DNA of 43,736 nucleotides from an uncultured Prevotellaceae bacterium (GCA_902774925.1 CACYKE010000022.1:1-43736); one strand, 5' to 3'; shown: positions 8,664-17,540, counted from the stretch's first letter. Notes: generated by a model not told the origin, from the sequence alone. Program-made: numbers and translations.

Positions 8664-9722
8664 ATGAAAAAACTGTTATCATTTATCGCAATCATGTTCC
8701 TGGTAGGAACGATGAATGCACAAGTTCAAGAGAAGAAATTCTCAGTTTACGCCATTGGTTTTTATAACCTCGAGAACCTCTTTGACACATGCCACGATGA
8801 AGGCCACAACGACTACGAGTATCTGCCCGAGGGTCGTAACAAGTGGACAGGCATGAAGTACACGCACAAATTGCGCAATATGGCCCGCGTACTCGCAGAT
8901 ATGGGTACCGACAAGTTGCCGATGGTTGGTTGTGCCGCCATTGGTGTCTCTGAGGTCGAAAATGCCAAGTGTCTCACCGACCTCTGCAATCAGGAACCCC
9001 TGAAAGCTCGCAACTTCCAGTTCTGCCACATCGAAGGTCCCGATCAGCGTGGTGTCGACTGCGGCTTGGTCTACAACCCCTCGCTGTTTACCGTTCGCGA
9101 CGTCAAGCTCGTACCTTATATATATGAGAGACAGGACGACATCGAGAAGGGTCGTGCTACGCGTGGATTCCTCGTTGTCAGCGGAACGTTGGCCGACGAG
9201 CATGTTACCATCATCGTCAATCACCTGCCCTCTCGCGGTGCTGTTTCGTACTATCGCGAGCTCGGTGGCAGTCAGATTCGTGCCGTCAAGGACTCTCTCA
9301 TTGCCGAAGACCCCAACGTGAAGCTGTTCATCATGGGTGATATGAACGACGACCCCGCTGATGCTTCTATGGCCATCGCACTCGGTGCCAAGCGCAAGAT
9401 TGAGGAGACCAGCAAAGCTGCCGACCTCTATAATCCATTCTGGGACATCCATGCCAGCGGTACAGGAACCCTGATCTACGACGGAGCGTGGAACCTCTTC
9501 GACCAGATCATCCTGTCAAAGTCACTGCTCAACGACAAGGGTCAGCGCGACTTCTCTACGCTCAAGTTCTGGCAGCCACAGATATTCCGTCGCGACTACC
9601 TGTTCCAGCAAGAAGGCCGTTACAAGGGCAATACGCTACGTACACATGCCGGTGGAGTATGGCTCGATGGCTATAGCGACCACCTGCCCACATTGGTTTA
9701 TCTCGTCAAGGAACAGAAATAA
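8664..9722 (+). CDS. Secreted endonuclease/exonuclease/phosphatase family protein
   Basis: The 352-residue product has a signal peptide (cleavage near GTMNAQ), so it acts in the periplasm or at the surface. The full metal-dependent EEP signature is present: YNLENLFDT, SEVENAKCL with the metal-binding Glu, RGVDCGLVYNP, the catalytic HLPSRG, GDMNDDPAD and the terminal SDHLP. These enzymes cleave phosphodiester or phosphomonoester bonds, so DNA or RNA degradation is most likely, though lipid or sugar phosphates are possible. The stop TAA shares one base with the ATG of uridine kinase, giving a coupled nuclease plus nucleoside-kinase pair. The start at 8664 fits both the signal peptide and the promoter. 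Confidence 0.88.
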   Translation: MKKLLSFIAIMFLVGTMNAQVQEKKFSVYAIGFYNLENLFDTCHDEGHNDYEYLPEGRNKWTGMKYTHKLRNMARVLADMGTDKLPMVGCAAIGVSEVENAKCLTDLCNQEPLKARNFQFCHIEGPDQRGVDCGLVYNPSLFTVRDVKLVPYIYERQDDIEKGRATRGFLVVSGTLADEHVTIIVNHLPSRGAVSYYRELGGSQIRAVKDSLIAEDPNVKLFIMGDMNDDPADASMAIALGAKRKIEETSKAADLYNPFWDIHASGTGTLIYDGAWNLFDQIILSKSLLNDKGQRDFSTLKFWQPQIFRRDYLFQQEGRYKGNTLRTHAGGVWLDGYSDHLPTLVYLVKEQK

Positions 9723-10336
9723 TGACAATCATTGGAATCGCTGGCGGTACAGGTTCTGGAAAGACCACCGTCGTCAAGAAAATCGCTCAGGCACTGCCTC
9801 CGCACTGTGCTGCTATCGTCCCTTTGGATTCGTACTATAACGATACTACGGATCTCACGGAGGAAGAGCGTCGTGCCATCAATTTCGACCATCCCGATGC
9901 TTTCGACTGGAAGTTGCTCACCGAGCATATCATGATGCTAAAAAAAGGGCAGGCCATCGAGCAGCCCACCTATTCTTATATTATCTCCAATCGCCTGCCG
10001 GAGACTGTTCATGTCGAGCCGAAGCCCGTCATCATTCTGGAGGGTATCATGACGCTGCACTACAAGAAACTGCGCGACATGATGGATCTGAAGATTTTCG
10101 TTGATACCGATGCCGACGTGCGACTCATCCGTAACATCCGTCGTGATGTCGTCGAGCGTGGACGAACCGTTGACATGGTACTTGAGCGCTATGAAAAAGT
10201 CCTCAAGCCCATGCACGAACAGTTCATTGAGCCCACGAAGCAGTTTGCCGACTTAATCATCCCCTCTGGGGGTGACAACAAGACCGGAATCCACATCCTC
10301 CGAACTTACATCGAGGGTATCGTCACCAATGTGTGA
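9722..10336 (+). CDS. udk: Uridine kinase
   Basis: The 204-residue enzyme phosphorylates uridine and cytidine to UMP and CMP with GTP or ATP, the key step of pyrimidine salvage. The P-loop GGTGSGKTT is at residues 8-16. PLDSYY, NFDHPDAFDW and the RDVVERGR lid region are all present, as in the family. Length and C-terminus (IIPSGGDNKTG) are normal. It begins in the stop codon of the secreted nuclease gene, which suggests a shared role in nucleoside recovery. Its last 84 bases overlap the 3' end of the convergent DUF308 gene. Confidence 0.93.
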   Translation: MTIIGIAGGTGSGKTTVVKKIAQALPPHCAAIVPLDSYYNDTTDLTEEERRAINFDHPDAFDWKLLTEHIMMLKKGQAIEQPTYSYIISNRLPETVHVEPKPVIILEGIMTLHYKKLRDMMDLKIFVDTDADVRLIRNIRRDVVERGRTVDMVLERYEKVLKPMHEQFIEPTKQFADLIIPSGGDNKTGIHILRTYIEGIVTNV

Positions 10337-10951
10337 CTCTATCTCCTCGGCCTGCGTTTCCTCTTGGATAGCCAATGCGTCGTCTGCGTCTTTGCGCAGG
10401 CGATGTATTTTTAATGCGTTGATCAGTTCTATCACACCGTACAGTATCGAGCACCAGCCCAGTATCAGCAATGGCAGCTCGGCCGTTTCCATCGGTTTCA
10501 GTATGACAAACAGTCCTATCAACAGAATCACCGACGGCATTACCCAGTAACCAAAAGGCACGTTGCCAAACCTGCGTGCGGCCACCAGCGCCATCAGCTG
10601 CGTCACGCCACCCAGTATCAACACCGCTGCCAACATATACATCAGTCCGTTGACAAAGGCATTCGGCGACAGTGTCAGCACCAGTCCCAGTATCACGCTT
10701 CCTGCGCCCACGATGGGGAATGTGGGTTGTCCGCCACTCACCACGCGACCCTGCTGATCGGTAATGGTATATTCACCAGCATGACTTTTAGCATGCCAAT
10801 AGGCTATCAGGGCAATGACACCTGACAACAGGAATAGTGCGCCGATGGCCATTGTCAGCCACGTCACACCATCCTGCGGAAATTTCACGAGCAGCACACC
10901 GATGACGATGGCGCATACTGCCCTGAATATCGAACTCTGGAAAATTTTCAT
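10253..10951 (-). CDS. HdeD-like DUF308 membrane protein
   Basis: From the ATG at 10951 the product has 232 residues. Six hydrophobic helices are visible, including FRAVCAIVIGVLLV, LTMAIGALFLLSGVIAL, VGAGSVILGLVL, GLMYMLAAVLILGG, VMPSVILLIGLFVI and LLILGWCSILYGVIEL. This is the paired-helix arrangement of DUF308/HdeD proteins, whose function is not well defined (acid stress in enterobacteria). A charged cytoplasmic tail follows. The start overlaps the stop of the upstream secreted-protein gene (ATGA), so they are coupled. The last 28 codons lie antisense to the end of udk. Confidence 0.75.
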   Translation of the reverse strand: MKIFQSSIFRAVCAIVIGVLLVKFPQDGVTWLTMAIGALFLLSGVIALIAYWHAKSHAGEYTITDQQGRVVSGGQPTFPIVGAGSVILGLVLTLSPNAFVNGLMYMLAAVLILGGVTQLMALVAARRFGNVPFGYWVMPSVILLIGLFVILKPMETAELPLLILGWCSILYGVIELINALKIHRLRKDADDALAIQEETQAEEIESHIGDDTLDVSSEDVDSGLVVTPRGDD

Positions 10952-11844
10952 TTCAAGGTAATGGTAGACACAGTAACAACCTTCTGACCCATGGTTTCGG
11001 TGGTGCTTTCGCCTTTGATGCTCTTCACCCATCCGTCATCCTGCAATTCGTAGGTAACAGTCTCCTTCATGTCCATCTTCAACATGCCAGAAGACATGAT
11101 CTGGTCAATGTTCTCCTTGACCATAGCAGCCTGATCGGGAACGCTCTTCTCAACCATCTGGATAAGCATTTCCTTCATTTCGTCCTTCGTCATGTTCAGC
11201 GTGGAGTTAGCCACGATGTTCTTACCCTGAACGAAGTACATGCGCTTCATCTTCATGCCATCCTTGCTGACATACTCTTCCTGAGCACCAGTCGTAATGG
11301 TCTTACCGTTGAGGGTAAAGGGCGAAGTAGACTCCTGGAAGGACTTCAGCAAGGATTCGGGTGTAAAAGTCTCAACAACCTGCTTCATCAGGTTGTCCTT
11401 TGAAACCGCCGCGCTAAGCTGGGGAATGTCCTTCATCAACTGATCGACAATGGATTCCAACCCCTTGGTGAGTTTCGGCTGCACCTCGTCGCTATTGAGG
11501 ACTTTCTGAATCTTACCTTCCTTGTCAAGACCAATGCGGAAGACGATACCCTTCGTGGCTTCTTGGGCGGCGGCTACCAGTTTGCCGGCAATGTTGTTGG
11601 CATCGCACTCGGTCTGCACGTTGTCGGTCACCAAGTCGACAACATAGCCGTCAGCAGTGGCATCAACAATGGTGTACTTGGTCTCATAGTTGACCTTTAC
11701 GTCACCCTGCATAGGCATGGTAACCGTAGACTGTCCGACGTAGGTCTTCACTGCGCCCTTCTCCATTTTGGGGGCTACTTTCATCTGTGCCTGTATGGCA
11801 ATGGCTGCGGTCAGCAACAGGCCGACCATCATAAGTTTTTTCAT
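10948..11844 (-). CDS. Secreted protein of unknown function
   Basis: The 298-residue product has a clear signal peptide (MKKLMMVGLLLTAAIAIQAQ) and no transmembrane segment afterwards. It appears to be beta-rich with a central helical part (SIVDQLMKDIPQ, MLIQMVEKSVPDQAAMVKENIDQIM) and a C-terminal section MKETVTYELQDDGWVKSIKGEST. This layout resembles Bacteroidetes proteins of the DUF6263/DUF4412 kind, but I do not recognise it securely. It lies 31 bases after the GH28 fusion and overlaps the DUF308 gene by four bases, so it is in the same operon. Periplasmic location is inferred. Confidence 0.6.
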   Translation of the reverse strand: MKKLMMVGLLLTAAIAIQAQMKVAPKMEKGAVKTYVGQSTVTMPMQGDVKVNYETKYTIVDATADGYVVDLVTDNVQTECDANNIAGKLVAAAQEATKGIVFRIGLDKEGKIQKVLNSDEVQPKLTKGLESIVDQLMKDIPQLSAAVSKDNLMKQVVETFTPESLLKSFQESTSPFTLNGKTITTGAQEEYVSKDGMKMKRMYFVQGKNIVANSTLNMTKDEMKEMLIQMVEKSVPDQAAMVKENIDQIMSSGMLKMDMKETVTYELQDDGWVKSIKGESTTETMGQKVVTVSTITLK

Positions 11845-11875
11845 TTGCTTAATGTTTAATTAGATGTTAATTGTT

Positions 11876-14620
11876 TTATTGTTTTTTGTTCTCTATGAAT
11901 TCCACGTTGTCAAGGGTGATGCGAGCCGTCTTGGTGTCGATGGCGTTGCCAACCTTATTATATATAAAGCGCGAATTGCTGATGGTGATGTCGTGTACAC
12001 AGTCTATTCCCTCCATGCCACTGGCCTCGACAGCGGTATGCGTGCCGCGACAGGTCACGCCACTGATGTGGATGTCCTGGAACTCGGGAGCCAGCCGACG
12101 CTGTTCCTCCGTCAGTGTGGGAGCGGCTTTCGGGTCGCTGCCAGCAGGGCGGTCGACATAGTCGCACTGGAAGACAATCGCCTGATCCTTGATATCTGTC
12201 ATCTGGATGTCGGAGATGTATAGCTGCTCCGTCTTGCCACCACGTCCGACACCACTCTTGAAGCGCAGGCCAGTGTCAGTACCGCTGAAGCGATTATGGC
12301 GCACCACGATGCGTCGCATGCCACTGATAGTCTCGCTGCCCAGCACGAAACCGCCATGGGCATGGTAAACCGTATTGTCCTGAATGACAATGTCCTCACA
12401 ACCGTTGGCAGGAGACTTGGGCTTATAGTTTCCACTCTTCATGCAAAGTCCATCATCACCGGCATCTACGGTGCAATTGACAATCAGTCCGACGTTGACG
12501 TCGCTGAAGTCAATGGCATCACCATTCTGGGCATTCCAGGGGCAACGCACCGTCACTCCGTCGACAATGACGTTCTTACAGTTCAGCGGATGGACATGGA
12601 ACTTGGGTGAGTTCTGTACCGTTACGCCCTGGATGAGCACGTTCTCGCAATCGGTCAGACGAATCAGGTCGTTGCGCATCTTGTCCTGCTTTTCAGGGGT
12701 GTCAGCAATGTTCTGATAGCCCGCCTTCACGTCCCAGGGATACCACAGCTGCCCCTTGTCGCGCTCCACGCCACCGATCCTTTCCTGATACATCTTCCAC
12801 TCGACGTCGCTGACCTTACTACGCTTCACGGGACGCCAGTATTCGCCATTGCCGTCGATGATGCCGTCACCCGTAATGGCAATGTTCTTTCGTTTCGAGG
12901 CACGTATTCCTGCCAGCGCACGCGATGCTTTTGCATTGGAGTCCACATAGAGCGACTTGTCAGGCGAGAATACGAGGATGGCGTTCTTCTGCAGGTGCAG
13001 TTCGATATTATCCTTGAGCATGATCGGTCCCGTCAGCCATACGCCTTCAGGAATAGTCAGCCGTCCGCCGCCCATCTTGGTGAGCTTGCTGATAGCCTTG
13101 GCAATAGCCTCTGTGTTCAGCGTCGTGCCGTCCGCTACTCCACCCATGTCGCGCAGGTTCACGCGATTGGCGGGAATCTGGACTTCCTGCACGGGCTTGA
13201 CATCCACGGGCAACTGCTCGTAATAGCGTGCATAGTCGCGTGGCGGCTGTGGGTTCTCAGCATTCCAGGCAGCTTCAGCAGCATCGAAGCGGTCCAGCTT
13301 GTCGAGGTAGTACTTACGCAGGTCAGCCCATTTATAATAAGGATACTGCGTGGTCGCAACAGGCATCGACACCTCGCGCTCGTTCAACAGCGCCTTCACG
13401 AGGACGTCGTCGCTAGAGGTGAGGGGTGAGAGGTTAGAGGTGAGAGACTTCTTGGGGGCATAGAAGATAAGCTGGATGTTGCAGGCCATGGGGAAAATCT
13501 TGTAGTTGCGCCAAACGTTGTCCAACTGGTCAAGGTCGCTGACCTGTGCGCCACATGAGTCGAGTTCAAGCAGACAGGCCAGCGGCATCACACATACCTC
13601 GTGGCCGAAGCGCAGGGTGGCCTGAGTGTGACGGATAGTATCTGCCGTCTCGATGATGTTGCGCAACAGGTTACGCTGCGTGAACGGCATGACGCCACCT
13701 GTCAGCGGAGCGGGACCATAGTCGACGTACCACCCGATGTTACGCATGCGCCACTGTTCGTAAATCTCGTCGTCGGTATAGATCGAGAAGAGGTCAATGT
13801 CGGTGTCGTGGCTTTGCATATTGGTGATTACCTCGAAGAGGTTATACATGAACGGCAGTGGCTGGATATTTTCCTTCACCCACTTGGTATCGCTGAACAG
13901 CTCTTTCATGAGGCGGTCGGGCGTGAGGCGCTTGGATGGTGTACGGCGTAATTCGCGTCCCTGGCGTCCCTTCGACCTGATAAACGGCGAACGGGGGGCA
14001 TTCAGATAGTATTGCAATGCCTCACTGACGTCGTTGTGGATGTGCGCTGTCGGATTGGCGGCAGCCAGTTCCTCACACTCGGCCATCATCGACAGGATGC
14101 AGCGATTGACGACCGTCGAGCGGGCGTCGATAAACACGTCCTTCTGTTTGAAAATCTCCGGGAAGTGCTGTGTCATTCGCCGTCCGATGCCGTGATGCTG
14201 CCGTTCGCCCACGGTGCTCAGGTCACCCAGACGAAGCTGTGCTCCGGCATACTGTCCGTCGAGCACAGGATAATCGGCTACCGGCAGGCTCACGAACTGC
14301 TCCACCTGTCGCAGCACCTCTTCGCCCTTGGGTGTCAGTTTACCCGCCTTCCGGGCCTGTTGCATGGGTCGCGTGACGCTGGTATAGCTGTCGGTGCTGA
14401 TGAGCCACCGCGAACCGTGACGTCCGTAGTGCGACATGTAGAAAGGCACATAGCCCTTTGGCGCAGGCGTCAACTGCTGCGTGGCAGGATAATTGTCATA
14501 GTCCAGATAGTTACTACCGGCCAGATACTTGTTGGCCGCGATTTCCTCACGTGCCGTCTGTGCCGTCAAGCCCGTCGTCAGCGCGAGGGCAAGCAGAATG
14601 TTGATTAGTCGTTTCATCAT
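11876..14620 (-). CDS. Fusion of histidine acid phosphatase and GH28 polygalacturonase
   Basis: The 914-residue secreted protein (signal peptide ending TGLTAQ) has two catalytic modules in one uninterrupted frame. Residues about 45-460 are a branch-2 histidine phosphatase (phytase/multiple inositol phosphatase type): YGRHGSR at 65-71 carries the catalytic His, and RFGHE further on is the likely proton-donor region. Residues about 490-900 are a GH28 right-handed beta-helix pectinase: NGDAIDF (catalytic Asp), GDDGLCMKSG (catalytic Asp pair), AHGGFVLGSE (His-Gly) and LRFKSG (substrate-binding Arg/Lys). Heptamer-derived residues SLTSNLSPLTSS (about 391-403) sit inside the phosphatase part. It lies 27 bases downstream of the GH31 gene. 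Pectin breakdown with phosphate release is the inferred joint role. Confidence 0.85.
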   Translation of the reverse strand: MMKRLINILLALALTTGLTAQTAREEIAANKYLAGSNYLDYDNYPATQQLTPAPKGYVPFYMSHYGRHGSRWLISTDSYTSVTRPMQQARKAGKLTPKGEEVLRQVEQFVSLPVADYPVLDGQYAGAQLRLGDLSTVGERQHHGIGRRMTQHFPEIFKQKDVFIDARSTVVNRCILSMMAECEELAAANPTAHIHNDVSEALQYYLNAPRSPFIRSKGRQGRELRRTPSKRLTPDRLMKELFSDTKWVKENIQPLPFMYNLFEVITNMQSHDTDIDLFSIYTDDEIYEQWRMRNIGWYVDYGPAPLTGGVMPFTQRNLLRNIIETADTIRHTQATLRFGHEVCVMPLACLLELDSCGAQVSDLDQLDNVWRNYKIFPMACNIQLIFYAPKKSLTSNLSPLTSSDDVLVKALLNEREVSMPVATTQYPYYKWADLRKYYLDKLDRFDAAEAAWNAENPQPPRDYARYYEQLPVDVKPVQEVQIPANRVNLRDMGGVADGTTLNTEAIAKAISKLTKMGGGRLTIPEGVWLTGPIMLKDNIELHLQKNAILVFSPDKSLYVDSNAKASRALAGIRASKRKNIAITGDGIIDGNGEYWRPVKRSKVSDVEWKMYQERIGGVERDKGQLWYPWDVKAGYQNIADTPEKQDKMRNDLIRLTDCENVLIQGVTVQNSPKFHVHPLNCKNVIVDGVTVRCPWNAQNGDAIDFSDVNVGLIVNCTVDAGDDGLCMKSGNYKPKSPANGCEDIVIQDNTVYHAHGGFVLGSETISGMRRIVVRHNRFSGTDTGLRFKSGVGRGGKTEQLYISDIQMTDIKDQAIVFQCDYVDRPAGSDPKAAPTLTEEQRRLAPEFQDIHISGVTCRGTHTAVEASGMEGIDCVHDITISNSRFIYNKVGNAIDTKTARITLDNVEFIENKKQ
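13416..13443. repeat. CTCTYAC heptamer array inside the phosphatase-GH28 gene
   Basis: Four consecutive 7-bp units, on the plus strand GAGGTGA, GGGGTGA, GAGGTTA, GAGGTGA. In the sense (minus) direction the array has no stop codon and reads as LTSNLSPLTS within the protein. It belongs to the family described at 40232-40294. Confidence 0.8.
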
Positions 14621-14647
14621 ATATGTTATCAGTTTGTTTTTGCTACA

Positions 14648-16966
14648 TTATTTATTAGGGGAGGTGACGCGTTGTATCGTCGCATCGCCGGGCTTGAACA
14701 ACAGTCCTTCGCACTTCTTGGTATCAGCCTTGTATTCGCGCAACTCTATCTTGCTCCAGTCTATCTGGTCCGTACGCTGAGCCAGAGGGGCGTGAGGAAT
14801 GATGCTGCCGTCGCGAACGAGGATGATGGCAGGAATCTTGCCTGCCTCGATGGTCTGATAGCCACCCTCATACACCCTACCCGACTGATAGTCAATCCAT
14901 TTGCCCTTCGGCAGATAGACGTCACGGCTGTTGCCGCTCTCCATCAGCGGTGCTACGAGCATCTGACTGCCGAACATATATTCATCCTCCACGAGCCAGG
15001 CGCCCTTGTCTTGCGGAAACTCCACCAGCAGGGCTCGCACCATCGGCAGTCCGCGCTCTGAGCAGTCCTTCGCTTGGGCATAGACGTAGGGCATCAGCCG
15101 GTATTTCATCTCGGCACACGCACGGAAAGCCTTAGTAAACGACTCGCTGATGAGCCAAGGTTCCGTGGGTGGTGCACCATGGGCTCGCGTGTGGCTCGAC
15201 AGGAATCCGAAGGGCAGCCAACGACGATAGATATCCTCGGGCGAGGCGGTCACGAAGCCACCCATATCATGACTCCAAAACGAAAAACCGCTCAGTCCGA
15301 AGCTCAGACCACCACGCAGGTCGCCCAACATTCCTATATTATTAGTAGCCGCATCGCCGCCCCAATGCAGGGCATAGCGCTGACTTCCAGCCCAAGCCGA
15401 ACGTGCCCAAATGATGCCCTCGCCAGGATGATTCTTTTCCACCACTTCCCACAGGGCTTTGTTGTAGCGCAGGGGATAGAGGTTATGCTCGTACAGCCCG
15501 CCCTTACCGCTATGATAAAAGCCGTTATAGGGTGCTGCCTCGCCGAAATCACACTTGATGGTCGAAACACCCTGCTTCATCAGCCCCTCAATCTTCGACT
15601 GGTACCAACTGACGGTCTCAGGATTCGAGAAGTCGAGAATGGCATCTTCTACGGGCATGCCGCCAGTGGCATTCACCACGTGCAGACCCTTTTCGATAAT
15701 CTCTGGGAAGAAGCGGTTCTTGGGCGTAAAGTACGGCAACTGCCACAGACAGGTATGGAAGCCGTCCTTCGACAGCTGTTTCAGCATGCCGACAGGATCG
15801 GGGAAGCGGTCCTTCGCAAACTGATAGTCGCACTGCCAGTCGACGCCAAACCAACCCGTATCGAAATGTATTACATCGCTGGGAATCTTGTGGGCGCGCA
15901 ATTGCTTTGCAATCTCCAGACCCTCCTCCTGCGAGAAATAGGTGATGCGGCTCATCCACGTGCCAAAGCTCCACAGCGGCAACATCGGACTCTTGCCCGT
16001 GATGTCCGTATATTCGTTCAAAATGTCCTTCGGCTCGCCAAAGAACACGAAGAAGTCCATCTTTTCGTCGGCCATAAACAGGCGCTGGGCGCCGATGTAC
16101 GAGGCTCCGAAGTCGCAGGTGACGGGTGCCGACGTGTGCATAAAGATGCCGTAGCCGCGATTCGAGAAATAGAACGGCACGGGCTTATACTGTCCGTCAG
16201 TCTCAGGACCTTGCGGGTCGGTCACGCTCAGATGCACCTTCTGCCCTACCTTATTTAAAGAGGTAAACGACTCACCGCAACCATAAATCCGCTCGCCTGG
16301 CGACAGCAGGAACACAGGATTGATGCTGCGCGAATTGTCCGAGCCGCGCTTGATAAACGAAAACGGCAACAGCTTCACCTGCGTCGAGTCGTTGTCAATG
16401 ATATGGCGTGTCTGCGTTAGCACCTTCCCCTTCGCGTCCTTCACCACGATGCGGAAAGGATACGGCTGAATCTCAATGCTACCGTATTCCGAACGGGCCG
16501 AGTAGTTGGCAGTTCGGCTGCCAACCGCCACCTTCTTCTTAAAGGCCTCGCAGAACATCACGTCCTCCTGATCATCGCACTTCGGCTCCACGGGCGTCGT
16601 CAACATTCGTATGCGGGCCGTCCTCGGCGTAATCCATTCCACCTTGATTTTCAGCGCAGGGTCGTTCTCGTATGCAGCATCGGGGAAGTCCAGCATCTGC
16701 ATCCGCACGGGCCAGTAGCCGTTCAGGTTAAACGCCTGTCGCGGACTCAGCCTGTAGCGCTTCCACTGCACCAGTCCCTCGCCCTTCTGGGCGTCGAACG
16801 TCACCAACGAGTCTGCCAGGAAGTACGTGTTCGACAGGTCATAGAAGTCCGTCGACATATCTTTTTGCATACACTGCAGGTACTGCACGCCTGCATTCGT
16901 CTGAATCTGCGCCGTGGCCAAACCGGCCCACCAGGCAACCGTCAACAATAACATAAACTTTTTCAT
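14648..16966 (-). CDS. Glycoside hydrolase family 31, alpha-xylosidase/alpha-glucosidase type
   Basis: The 772-residue protein has a signal peptide (AGLATAQ). It has an N-terminal beta sandwich with YGCGESF, a GH31 barrel opened by PMLPLWSFGTWMSR, the catalytic nucleophile Asp in TIKCDFGEA (about 473) and the acid/base Asp in WGGDAATN (about 538), followed by GFSFWSHDMGGF. The C-terminal beta domains hold EDEYMFGSQMLVAPL. The KCDFGE form is the one typical of YicI-like alpha-xylosidases, so removal of alpha-xylosyl side chains is plausible. It is the first gene of an operon running to 10253. Its ATG lies only four bases beyond its -7 element, so the mRNA may be leaderless. Confidence 0.88.
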   Translation of the reverse strand: MKKFMLLLTVAWWAGLATAQIQTNAGVQYLQCMQKDMSTDFYDLSNTYFLADSLVTFDAQKGEGLVQWKRYRLSPRQAFNLNGYWPVRMQMLDFPDAAYENDPALKIKVEWITPRTARIRMLTTPVEPKCDDQEDVMFCEAFKKKVAVGSRTANYSARSEYGSIEIQPYPFRIVVKDAKGKVLTQTRHIIDNDSTQVKLLPFSFIKRGSDNSRSINPVFLLSPGERIYGCGESFTSLNKVGQKVHLSVTDPQGPETDGQYKPVPFYFSNRGYGIFMHTSAPVTCDFGASYIGAQRLFMADEKMDFFVFFGEPKDILNEYTDITGKSPMLPLWSFGTWMSRITYFSQEEGLEIAKQLRAHKIPSDVIHFDTGWFGVDWQCDYQFAKDRFPDPVGMLKQLSKDGFHTCLWQLPYFTPKNRFFPEIIEKGLHVVNATGGMPVEDAILDFSNPETVSWYQSKIEGLMKQGVSTIKCDFGEAAPYNGFYHSGKGGLYEHNLYPLRYNKALWEVVEKNHPGEGIIWARSAWAGSQRYALHWGGDAATNNIGMLGDLRGGLSFGLSGFSFWSHDMGGFVTASPEDIYRRWLPFGFLSSHTRAHGAPPTEPWLISESFTKAFRACAEMKYRLMPYVYAQAKDCSERGLPMVRALLVEFPQDKGAWLVEDEYMFGSQMLVAPLMESGNSRDVYLPKGKWIDYQSGRVYEGGYQTIEAGKIPAIILVRDGSIIPHAPLAQRTDQIDWSKIELREYKADTKKCEGLLFKPGDATIQRVTSPNK

Positions 16967-17020
16967 GCTGCGAAGGTACGAAAAAAAAACGAACCCACCA
17001 AACGATGAGCCCGATTTTTG
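16966..17020 (-). promoter_or_regulatory. Promoter of the GH31 operon, duplicated upstream of the GH43 at 18389
   Basis: TTTG (17002-16999) and TACCTTCG (16978-16971) are 20 bases apart, the Bacteroidetes spacing. The 55 bases 17020-16966 match 18311-18365 (plus strand) at 46 positions, including 27 perfect bases containing TCATCGTTTGGTGGGTTCG and eight T residues. Conservation of the spacer, not only the boxes, points to a shared regulator site or a recent duplication. AAACGTTT lies just upstream at 17024-17031. Confidence 0.65.
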
Positions 17021-17034
17021 TTTAAACGTTTTTT

Positions 17035-17487
17035 CTATTGAAACAAATGAAAGAAGAAAAACACAGCTGCATAGGACGTTGGGACGTCCTTTGCCCGCCC
17101 TATAGTCATGTTGTTTCTGTCCACGATATAACCGTCAGACTTCACCTTTCCCAACGTCATATTCGAACGGTCTTTCACCGTCCCGTCCGAATCCACTTTC
17201 CCAATAGTCATATTCGAGCGGTCCACGATGCTGCCATCACTCTTAATCCTTCCAATCGTCATATTACTCCGATCCACAACATATCCATCGCTCTTGAATC
17301 GCCCGACAGTCATATTCGAACGGTCATACACCGTCCCATCCGAACCAATCTTCCCGATGGTCATATTCGAACGGTCCACAATCGTCTGCCCACAAACCAT
17401 CTGACACATCATGAACAACATGATGGTCAACAATACTCTAAAGTCACCAACTACAATCTTCATCTCTCTCATAGTCTCCATAATCAT
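17035..17487 (-). CDS. 5-fold beta-flower-type repeat protein, secreted
   Basis: The 150-residue product from the ATG at 17487 (17460 is a possible later start) has a signal peptide ending MVCGQ. Six near-identical 17-residue repeats follow, each of the form xVDRSNMTIGKIxSDGx, with the last copy altered (DRNNMTIGRAKDVPT). This is the pattern of the 5-fold beta-flower proteins of Bacteroidetes, in which repeats form a small closed beta toroid; the function is unknown. The C-terminus ends in the unusual hydrophobic AAVFFFFHLFQ. It is transcribed from its own promoter (17510-17540) and ends 15 bases before the GH31 promoter element. Confidence 0.75.
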   Translation of the reverse strand: MIMETMREMKIVVGDFRVLLTIMLFMMCQMVCGQTIVDRSNMTIGKIGSDGTVYDRSNMTVGRFKSDGYVVDRSNMTIGRIKSDGSIVDRSNMTIGKVDSDGTVKDRSNMTLGKVKSDGYIVDRNNMTIGRAKDVPTSYAAVFFFFHLFQ

Positions 17488-17509
17488 CAATCATTCTATT
17501 TCTATGCCG

Positions 17510-17540
17510 CAAAGATAGCACATTTTTCCCAAACAGCAAA
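17510..17540 (-). promoter_or_regulatory. Promoter of the beta-flower gene
   Basis: TTTG (17540-17537) and TATCTTTG (17517-17510) are 19 bases apart on the minus strand, a full consensus match. The expected start of transcription near 17503 is about 16 bases before the ATG at 17487. Confidence 0.75.
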
